A stretch of DNA of 6,765 nucleotides from Ramlibacter sp. (GTDB lineage Bacteria; Pseudomonadota; Gammaproteobacteria; Burkholderiales; Burkholderiaceae_C): positions 1 through 6,765 of the forward strand of contig JAJNBO010000402.1 of NCBI GenBank assembly GCA_021156245.1, read 5' to 3'. Shown piece by piece: positions 1 through 6,765 of this stretch; the stretch's first letter is position 1; every line of letters starts with the position of its first letter. Below the pieces are notes generated by a model. The model ran no database searches. It worked only from the letters and a program-made list of their open reading frames with translations, and was not told where the DNA came from. A program made the position numbers and the translations under genes.

Positions 1-891
1 GGGAACCAGGATGTATTCGAGCCGCGCGGCGATGCCGTACGCCGCGACCGCGAGGCTGCCGAAGGTCGCGACATAGGCGGTGGCCACCGCGATGGACGCG
101 TTGCTCAGCACCGGGCTCATCGCGGAGGGCAGCGCCAGCTTCAGGAGCTGGCGGAACGTGCTGCGCTGGACCTGCCAGCCCGGGCCGACGATGCGCACCG
201 CGGCGCCGCGCCGCGACAGCCATGCGAGAAGACCGAGCGCGGAGACCGCGTTGCAGGCGACCGTGCTGGCCGCCGCGCCTGCGACACCGAGCGGCGGAAC
301 GGGGCCGGCGCCGAACACCAGCAGCGGGCACAGCACGAGGTGCATCACGGTCGTCCCCACCAGTGCGAGTGCGGCCGCACCCATGGCTCCGGTGCCGCGC
401 GCCACGCCGGCGAGCACGTTGACCGACCACACGGCGGACGCGCCGGCAAAAAGCACGGCCGCATAGCTGCTCGCCTGCGCCAGTACGCCGTCGCGCGCGC
501 CCATCGCGCTGTACAAGGACGACCCGGAAGCGGCCAGCGTGAACAGCAGCGACGCCAGCAGCCCGAGCAGCAGCGCGTGGCGCGCCAGCCGCGTGGCCTG
601 CGCCGCGTCGCCGCCGCCGAGCGCACGCGCCACCACGGCGGTGGTGCTGCCGCCCAGCCCGCCGGCGGACATCTGCAGCATCAGCATCGCGAGCGGCAGG
701 ACCACCGCGACACCGGCCAGCGCATCCGCGCCGAGCCGTCCCACGATGTAGCCGTCGAAGCCGATGACGATGGTGTTGGCGAACAGGCCCAGCACGTTCG
801 GCGTCGCCAGGCGCAGCAGCGTGGGCAGCACCGGCCCCTGCAGCATGCGCTGCGTCGCAGGTTTCGCGGCCAGGCTGGCGGCAGCGCTCAT
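1..891 (-). CDS. MATE-family multidrug/cation antiporter, C-terminus missing (window edge)
   Basis: Reading the minus strand from the ATG at 889-891 gives 297 codons open to the window edge, so only the N-terminal two thirds of a protein that is usually about 450 residues is present. The sequence is strongly hydrophobic with about eight membrane segments. It shows MATE hallmarks: an N-terminal LLRLATPNVLGLFANT helix (about 25-40), VVARALGGGDAAQA (about 86-99), the GVAGAAAST helix (about 202-210), and the start of the second six-helix half near 249 (LLKLALPSAMSPVLSN). MATE proteins sit in the inner membrane and export cationic drugs or metabolites in exchange for Na+ or H+. The substrate cannot be told here. 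Its ATG overlaps the stop of the upstream reductase (ATGA, 888-891), and no clear Shine-Dalgarno precedes it, so coupled translation is likely. Family assignment is confident; subfamily (NorM or DinF-like) is open. Confidence 0.88.
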   Translation of the reverse strand, partial: MSAAASLAAKPATQRMLQGPVLPTLLRLATPNVLGLFANTIVIGFDGYIVGRLGADALAGVAVVLPLAMLMLQMSAGGLGGSTTAVVARALGGGDAAQATRLARHALLLGLLASLLFTLAASGSSLYSAMGARDGVLAQASSYAAVLFAGASAVWSVNVLAGVARGTGAMGAAALALVGTTVMHLVLCPLLVFGAGPVPPLGVAGAAASTVACNAVSALGLLAWLSRRGAAVRIVGPGWQVQRSTFRQLLKLALPSAMSPVLSNASIAVATAYVATFGSLAVAAYGIAARLEYILVP

Positions 892-1589
892 GCGGCCGCC
901 AGGTACGCCGCGGCGGCGCTGGACAGCGACTGCTTCACCTGCCGGGTGAGCTCGTCCGCGAGCACTTCCTCCTGGCCGGCTTCCAGTCCATCCAGGGCCG
1001 CGGCCACGATCGCGTCGGGCGTGGACTTCGGCATCTCGATGCCGCGCGCGAGATCGGTGTCGACAAAGCCCATGTGCAGCGCGGTCACCTGCGTGCCTTG
1101 CACGCGCAGCTCGTGGCGCAACCCGTTGGTGAGGGCCCAGGCGGCGGACTTGGTCGCGCCGTACGTGCCGAGCAGCGGGCGATTGAGCCAGCTCGCGATC
1201 GAGAGCACGTTGAGCATCGCGCCGCCACCGTTGGCGGCGAGAACCGGCGCGAACCCTTGCGCCATGCGGAGCATGCCGAAGAAGTTCACTTCCAGCTGGC
1301 GCCGCGTTGCTTGCAAAGTGGGGTCCTGCAGGAAGCCGCCGGTCTCCGCGACGCCCGCGTTGTTGACCAGCACCGAGACGTCGCGACAGTCGTGCACCGC
1401 GCGGGACACCTGGTCGGGGTCGGTCACGTCCAGCTGGATCGGCAGCACGCCCGGCAACTGGATGCGCGACGGATCGCGCGCGGCTGCGTACACGCGGCGC
1501 GCGCCGCGGGCGAGGGCGGCACGGGCAAAGGCGAGGCCGATGCCGCGGTTGGCGCCGGTGACCAGGACGGTGGCATTGGAAAGTTGCAT
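888..1589 (-). CDS. Short-chain dehydrogenase/reductase (classical SDR, probably NADP(H)-dependent)
   Basis: This 233-residue protein has the full classical SDR signature: nucleotide-binding TGANRGIG at 11-18, LDVTD with Asp54, NNAG at 76-79, and the catalytic tetrad Asn102, Ser130, Tyr143, Lys147 (YGATK). Arg15 inside the glycine motif and Arg38 after strand 2, with no acidic residue closing that strand, favour NADP(H) over NAD(H); this is inference from family rules. The protein is cytosolic and would oxidise an alcohol or reduce a carbonyl; the substrate is not identifiable. The C-terminal part after GFVDTDLA (about 173-180) is short, so there is little substrate-lid detail to read. It is followed directly by the MATE gene (ATGA overlap) and preceded, 71 bases away, by the TetR gene, with an operator-like repeat in between. 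A role in detoxifying a reactive carbonyl that also induces the operon is plausible but unproven. Confidence 0.92.
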   Translation of the reverse strand: MQLSNATVLVTGANRGIGLAFARAALARGARRVYAAARDPSRIQLPGVLPIQLDVTDPDQVSRAVHDCRDVSVLVNNAGVAETGGFLQDPTLQATRRQLEVNFFGMLRMAQGFAPVLAANGGGAMLNVLSIASWLNRPLLGTYGATKSAAWALTNGLRHELRVQGTQVTALHMGFVDTDLARGIEMPKSTPDAIVAAALDGLEAGQEEVLADELTRQVKQSLSSAAAAYLAAA

Positions 1590-1595
1590 GGAGCG

Positions 1596-1600
1596 CTCCT
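1596..1600 (-). promoter_or_regulatory. Ribosome binding site of the SDR gene
   Basis: On the minus strand AGGAG lies six bases before the ATG at 1587-1589, an ideal Shine-Dalgarno spacing, which fixes this start. The SD is partly inside a perfect 10-bp palindrome, GGAGCGCTCC (1590-1599). This has no loop, so it probably has no regulatory meaning as an RNA hairpin. The good RBS contrasts with the weak ones of the TetR, acetyltransferase and topB genes. Confidence 0.75.
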
Positions 1601-1603
1601 GTT

Positions 1604-1623
1604 CATATGATGACCGTCATATG
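1604..1623. promoter_or_regulatory. Operator-like inverted repeat before the SDR-MATE operon (site 1)
   Basis: The plus strand has CATATGA (1604-1610), a 6-base spacer, and TCATATG (1617-1623), a perfect 7-bp inverted repeat. Nested within it is ATGAC-C-GTCAT (1610-1620). The 17-bp stretch at 1605-1621 matches the site at 2294-2310 in 16 positions. It lies 15 bases upstream of the SDR start codon and overlaps a possible -10 box on the minus strand (TATGAA, 1602-1607; no convincing -35). A repressor bound here would block transcription of SDR and MATE. The obvious candidate is the TetR protein encoded just upstream. The repeat is seen directly; the protein-site pairing is inferred. Confidence 0.72.
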
Positions 1624-1660
1624 GGCGGCCGAAGAAAAAGCGCGACGATGCGCGCGGTGC

Positions 1661-2260
1661 TCAGCGGCCCTTGGGCAGCCGGGGTTCGAACTGCTCCAGC
1701 AGGAAGGTACGGACGGCCGCCAGGTGGCGCCGGCCCTTGGCGTTGTCGCCCAGTGCACGGGCGAGCTGCAAGGCGCCGACGAGTTGCGACGCGACGATCG
1801 CGGCAGTTTCGGCCGGCGCGTCCGCATCGAGGGTCGCGGCCACGGCGGCGCCCAGGGATTGGACGCGGACGGCCCCGGCCGCGCGCACCGCGTCGGACTG
1901 GCGCGGCATCTCGGAGGCCAGCGCCGCGACAGGGCAGCCGCTTTCCGCCGAGCCGAGATGGCGGTCGGACAGATAGCTCTCCACCAGCGCACGGAAGCGG
2001 CTCACCGACTTCTTCTGGCCCGCTTCCATGGAGCGCAGCAGGCGCGCCCGGCTGTCCTGCCCGGCGCGCTCCAGCGCCTCCACCAGCAAGGCGTCGCGCG
2101 AGGGGAAGTGCGCATAGAAGCCCCCGTGGGTGAGACCCACGCGCTTCATGATGTCCGCCACGCCCACGCCCTGGAAGCCGCCGTCGCGCAGCACGCGTGC
2201 GGCGGTGTCCACGATGCGCTCGTGCGTCTGCTGCTTGCGGGTGGCGGGAGCTTGGTCCAT
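1661..2260 (-). CDS. TetR/AcrR-family transcriptional repressor
   Basis: The 199-residue protein has the usual TetR length and layout. The N-terminal DNA-binding domain covers about residues 10-58, with the helix-turn-helix VADIMKRVGLTHGGFYAHF at 34-52, followed by an all-helical ligand domain. The ligand domain contains SGCPVAALASE (108-118), a motif widespread in one large TetR subgroup; its Cys110 is noted separately. Members bind DNA as dimers and release it on binding a small molecule. The gene is immediately upstream of the SDR-MATE pair on the same strand, with near-identical palindromic sites before itself and before SDR, so autoregulation plus control of that pair is the simplest reading. 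The start ATG at 2258-2260 places the HTH at the normal distance from the N-terminus; it has no strong Shine-Dalgarno. The 45-base gap after the acetyltransferase stop means some read-through expression is also possible. Confidence 0.92.
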   Translation of the reverse strand: MDQAPATRKQQTHERIVDTAARVLRDGGFQGVGVADIMKRVGLTHGGFYAHFPSRDALLVEALERAGQDSRARLLRSMEAGQKKSVSRFRALVESYLSDRHLGSAESGCPVAALASEMPRQSDAVRAAGAVRVQSLGAAVAATLDADAPAETAAIVASQLVGALQLARALGDNAKGRRHLAAVRTFLLEQFEPRLPKGR

Positions 2261-2290
2261 GGCTGAGGGTTTCAGGACCGGAAGATACGA

Positions 2291-2310
2291 CTTATATGAT
2301 GACCATCATA
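2291..2310. promoter_or_regulatory. Operator-like repeat over the tetR promoter (site 2)
   Basis: The plus strand carries TATGAT (2295-2300), GACC, ATCATA (2305-2310), a perfect 6-bp inverted repeat. Its 17-bp core (2294-2310) is identical in 16 of 17 bases to site 1. On the minus strand the outer edge overlaps TATAAG (2291-2296), a five-of-six match to a -10 box about 30 bases before the tetR ATG. I could not find a good -35 at 16-18 bp spacing. The other edge includes the stop codon of the acetyltransferase gene (2306-2308). The arrangement is typical of an autoregulated TetR gene: binding would cover the -10. Binding here could also act as a roadblock to transcription arriving from the acetyltransferase gene. 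Confidence 0.72.
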
Positions 2311-3148
2311 CGGATGCGGTCATCCAGACCTGGTGCAGTGGCAGCCTCTCGAATCCGAGCCGCTCCAGCGCCGCGCCGCCGACGGCGTGCCGCTGGAGTT
2401 GCGGGACGTTCACCGGGTGCCCGTGACGGGTCGACAGCAAGGCCGCCAGCAATTGCTCGGCGTCCTGCTGCGCCGGAGCACGGTCCACCAGGCTGTGCAC
2501 CTGGACACCGCCCCCGGCTGCCTGCGAGAAGACGAGTTGCGCCTCGCCCTGGCGCCAGGCCTGCAACCGCGCGGGCAAGGCACGCAGGGAACGCGGCGTC
2601 ACCTGCAGTGGAAGCGCAATACCCGCCTCGCGGCAGGCCTCCAGCCACGCGAAGGCTGTTTCCATCTCGATGACCCGAGGGGCGGCGCTGGTGGGTTGGT
2701 CATGCCCAGAGTCCCTGCGGTATCCGTACAGCGCATCGATCGTCGTGAACCCATGCTTCTCGTACAGGCGCAGCGCCCGCGTGTTCTGCGCGAAGCATTC
2801 CAGCTCCACGGTTTCCACGCCCGCTGCCTTCGCACGCGCGGTGAAGTCCTGGAGCAGCGCGGGTGCCGCTCCACTGCCCCGTGCCGCGGGCAAGGCCCCC
2901 ATGGTTCCCAGCCGCCAGCTTGCGCACTCCGGACGCGGCGCCACGAAGCAGAAGGCGATCGGGTCGTTGCCGGCCACAGCCACGCGGCTGAGGGGAAGCT
3001 CCACCCCCTGGCGCGCGAGGAACGACGGCCACTCGGCCAACGGCATCCGGAACGGGCCGATCAAGTAATCGGCGAAGGCGGCGGCGAAGGCAGCATGAAG
3101 GCGCGCGGGCTCGATGGCGTCGGCGGCGACGATGTCGAACGAAGACAT
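2306..3148 (-). CDS. GNAT-family N-acetyltransferase, two-domain (second domain degenerate)
   Basis: I choose the ATG at 3146-3148, giving 280 residues beginning MSSFDIVAAD. The frame is open further up, to an ATG at 3232, but that start would run across the divergent promoter and into the opposite-strand gene. The first domain (about 1-147) is a clear GNAT fold. It has the acetyl-CoA loop PAARGSGAAPAL (about 87-98, the R-x-x-G-x-G/A type) and motif B, NTRALRLYEKHGF (122-134). Residues about 155-280 look like a second, worn GNAT-like half ending in ALERLGFERLPLHQVW, with no acetyl-CoA loop. Such enzymes move an acetyl group from acetyl-CoA to an amine of a small molecule or protein; the substrate is unknown. 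It lies upstream of tetR on the same strand, and its stop codon sits in the tetR operator. The Shine-Dalgarno is weak (AAGG, 13 bases before the ATG). Confidence 0.85.
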   Translation of the reverse strand: MSSFDIVAADAIEPARLHAAFAAAFADYLIGPFRMPLAEWPSFLARQGVELPLSRVAVAGNDPIAFCFVAPRPECASWRLGTMGALPAARGSGAAPALLQDFTARAKAAGVETVELECFAQNTRALRLYEKHGFTTIDALYGYRRDSGHDQPTSAAPRVIEMETAFAWLEACREAGIALPLQVTPRSLRALPARLQAWRQGEAQLVFSQAAGGGVQVHSLVDRAPAQQDAEQLLAALLSTRHGHPVNVPQLQRHAVGGAALERLGFERLPLHQVWMTASV

Positions 3149-3163
3149 GCGCAAAGTATCGCC

Positions 3164-3193
3164 TTGACAATCCGGACCACCGGATGTTACAAA
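3164..3193 (+). promoter_or_regulatory. Sigma70-type promoter with an internal inverted repeat
   Basis: A perfect -35 TTGACA (3164-3169) is followed after 18 bases by TACAAA (3188-3193), matching the -10 consensus in four of six positions (a 17-bp spacer would give the poorer TTACAA). The expected transcription start is 3200-3201, which is the A of the ATG at 3201, so the message would be leaderless; no Shine-Dalgarno precedes it. The spacer holds ATCCGG-ACCA-CCGGAT (3170-3185), a perfect 6-bp inverted repeat placed as a repressor or activator site would be. The region also separates this gene from the divergent acetyltransferase (3148), so a bound protein could influence both. Sequence match is direct; activity is inferred. 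Confidence 0.6.
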
Positions 3194-3200
3194 TTGTGCG

Positions 3201-3517
3201 ATGGACCTCATGACCCCGGACGAACGACGCATCGTCTATGCGCGCCTCGTTCGCGGCTTCGTCGAAACCGCCGCCGCCCGCGAGCGTCGTGAACTGCAAT
3301 GGACCTGGCTGATGGCCGCCCACGTGGTCGGGCAGCACGAGAGGTGATGGGGCAGTTGCTGCGCATCGCCCTGCTGCCCCTTGGTCACCTGCTGCGCCGC
3401 ATTCCCGCAGGCAACATCGGCCGCGCCACCGTGCCGGTCACGCAGGCGATGCAGCCCCCGGAGACGGTGCAGGTGCTGATCGACTGGGCGCGGCTGGCGA
3501 CCAGGCTGCCGCGCTAG
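3201..3517 (+). pseudogene. DUF3703-family protein, broken by an internal frame-changing deletion
   Basis: Two short frames together look like one DUF3703 protein. The first (3201-3347, 48 codons) starts MDLMTPDERRIVYARLV and reaches LMAAHVVGQHE, resembling the family's ERAHVLGQ region, before a TGA at 3345-3347. The second frame, readable from about 3335 to the TAG at 3515-3517, gives AREVMGQLLRIALLPLG, then IPAGNIGRATVPV and a proline-rich end, which matches the family's REVLGQ...PxGNTG second half. About 20 middle residues expected between the halves (the region with the conserved H..W) are absent, and the frame changes at the join (about 3335-3345). DUF3703 proteins are about 110-120 residues and of unknown function. 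The stop and an ATG overlap as TGATG (3345-3349), so the second part might still be made by reinitiation as a 56-residue piece. Family recognition is from memory of the motif, so moderate confidence. A real deletion and a sequence error are both possible. Confidence 0.66.
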
Positions 3518-3524
3518 CTTGCGA

Positions 3525-3608
3525 CGTCATTCCCACGAAGGCGGGAACCCAGGGCTTCCGAATTCGGGTGCATGGGAGCCCTGGATCCCCGCCTCGGCGG
3601 GGATGACG
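3525..3608. repeat. REP-like intergenic hairpin repeat (GTCATTCCC...GGGATGAC type)
   Basis: Arms of 32 bases at 3525-3556 and 3577-3608 are inverted copies, agreeing at 26 of 32 positions, around a 20-base loop. The ends read CGTCAT and ATGACG, and the arms include GGCGGGAA, CCAGGGCT and GATCCCCGCC. Hairpins of this kind recur many times between genes in many GC-rich proteobacteria, and usually fold into a stable stem in RNA. It starts eight bases after the DUF3703 stop and ends just before the old topB end (3611), i.e. between convergent genes. There it could reduce read-through or stabilise 3' ends. No U-run follows either arm, so it is not a classical intrinsic terminator. Confidence 0.85.
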
Positions 3609-3654
3609 AATCAGCTCAGGTGCTTGCCGACGATGCCCGCCAGTTCGAACATCG

Positions 3655-6564
<2,910 letters not shown>

Positions 6565-6607
6565 GGGTCAACTAGGGGCCTTGCGGCGCCATGTCCTGGT
6601 CTGTTCT

Positions 6608-6613
6608 TACAAT
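6608..6613 (+). promoter_or_regulatory. Possible -10 box for the SET-domain gene
   Basis: TACAAT (6608-6613) matches five of six positions of the -10 consensus and lies about 75 bases before the downstream ATG. I find no good -35 at 16-18 bp: the candidate TTGCGG (6581-6586) is 21 bases away. Transcription from it would place the whole alternating pyrimidine-purine tract in the leader. Weak evidence. Confidence 0.3.
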
Positions 6614-6624
6614 CCACGCTTTTC

Positions 6625-6662
6625 CGCGCGCGTACGCGCACACGCACGCGCACACGTGTACG
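6625..6662. other. 38-bp uninterrupted alternating pyrimidine-purine tract (Z-DNA prone)
   Basis: From 6625 to 6662 every odd position is C or T and every even position is G or A, with no break. The tract is mostly CG and CA/TG steps, with one TA step at 6633-6634 and another at 6659-6660. Such tracts are the classical substrate for left-handed Z-DNA under negative supercoiling. It is neither a simple CG nor CA repeat, so it is not just a microsatellite. It lies between the divergent topB and SET genes, next to an AT-rich stretch (6664-6682) with AAATTAA. The alternation is seen directly; the structural behaviour follows from established DNA chemistry; a regulatory role is inferred. Confidence 0.85.
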
Positions 6663-6687
6663 AGTTCAAATTAACAGAATTTCCTGA

Positions 6688-6765
6688 ATGCCCGCAACGC
6701 CCGCCAAAAAGCCAGCCCCGAAGACGAATCGCAGAATCCAGGTCCGCAAGTCGGGCGTCCACGGC
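6688..6765 (+). CDS. Probable SET-domain protein (lysine methyltransferase-like), N-terminal fragment
   Basis: Only 26 codons are present before the window ends. They read MPATPAKKPAPKTN, a basic Ala/Pro/Lys leader, then RRIQVRKSGVHG. The second part closely resembles the first strand of SET domains, whose pattern is R-x-I-x-V-R-x-S-x-x-H-G followed by K/N-G-V-F-A. Small bacterial SET proteins of about 150-190 residues with just this opening are common in Burkholderiales. SET domains move a methyl group from S-adenosylmethionine to protein lysines; the bacterial targets are mostly unknown. None of the catalytic or cofactor residues lies inside the window, so activity cannot be judged. The ATG at 6688-6690 is preceded by AT-rich DNA without a clear Shine-Dalgarno. 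The gene is divergent from topB across 123 bases. The call rests on a short motif and needs the next bases. Confidence 0.62.
   Translation, partial: MPATPAKKPAPKTNRRIQVRKSGVHG

Noticed and set aside
1590..1599. Palindrome GGAGCGCTCC at the SDR ribosome binding site as a riboregulator or operator
   Set aside because: It has no loop, so it cannot fold in a single RNA, and it has no second copy near tetR. It is probably a by-product of the SD sequence in GC-rich DNA.
340..2133. Long plus-strand open frame of 597 codons opposite MATE, SDR and tetR
   Set aside because: It is the mirror of three well-recognised minus-strand genes, has low-complexity Arg/Ala/Gln composition with no family resemblance, and is explained by high GC at third positions.
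3149..3232. Longer acetyltransferase start at the ATG of 3232
   Set aside because: The extra 28 residues do not look like GNAT sequence, and they would cross the plus-strand promoter and the start of the DUF3703-like gene.
3347..3517. Independent small gene of 56 codons starting at the ATG of 3347
   Set aside because: Its frame continues upstream as AREV, matching DUF3703 proteins, so it is better explained as the second half of a broken gene; reinitiation is kept as a possibility in that entry.
3525..3608. Hairpin repeat as a classical rho-independent terminator
   Set aside because: The stem is long and imperfect, the loop is 20 bases, and neither side is followed by a T-run.

Overview
The window reads as a GC-rich (about two thirds GC by eye, not computed) betaproteobacterial chromosome, most likely Burkholderiales and probably Comamonadaceae-like. 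The basis is the very large topoisomerase III with a Lys/Ala-rich tail leading into a SWIB module, the DUF3703-type protein, the SET-domain gene beside topB, and the GTCATTCCC...GGGATGAC intergenic hairpin repeat. The placement is an inference from family knowledge, not a database result.

Left half (1-3148), all on the minus strand. In transcription order: a GNAT-type acetyltransferase (3148-2306), a TetR-family repressor (2260-1661), a short-chain dehydrogenase/reductase (1589-888) and a MATE-family multidrug exporter (891-1, cut by the window edge). SDR and MATE overlap by four bases (ATGA) and should be translationally coupled. An almost identical 17-bp operator-like site lies before the TetR gene and again before the SDR gene. 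This suggests an autoregulated repressor that also controls the reductase plus efflux pair. The site before tetR also covers the end of the acetyltransferase gene.

Middle (3149-3655). A compact promoter region drives a small plus-strand gene, apparently with no leader. The gene looks like a DUF3703 protein broken by an internal, frame-changing deletion. An 84-bp imperfect hairpin repeat follows, lying between this gene and the convergent topB.

Right half (3611-6765). topB occupies most of it on the minus strand: Toprim, type IA core, two zinc ribbons, basic Ala/Lys linker, then the beginning of a SWIB domain. The rest of the SWIB domain is present in another reading frame, so the gene carries a second internal deletion of the same kind. 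A 123-bp divergent region follows, containing an uninterrupted 38-bp alternating pyrimidine-purine tract (strong Z-DNA potential). The first 26 codons of a plus-strand gene resembling bacterial SET-domain proteins then run off the end.

I see no RNA gene, insertion sequence, CRISPR array or prophage gene. No stretch longer than about 125 bases lacks an annotated gene or gene remnant. The points most worth checking are the operator pair, the two similar gene lesions either side of the hairpin repeat, and the Z-DNA-prone tract at the topoisomerase promoter.
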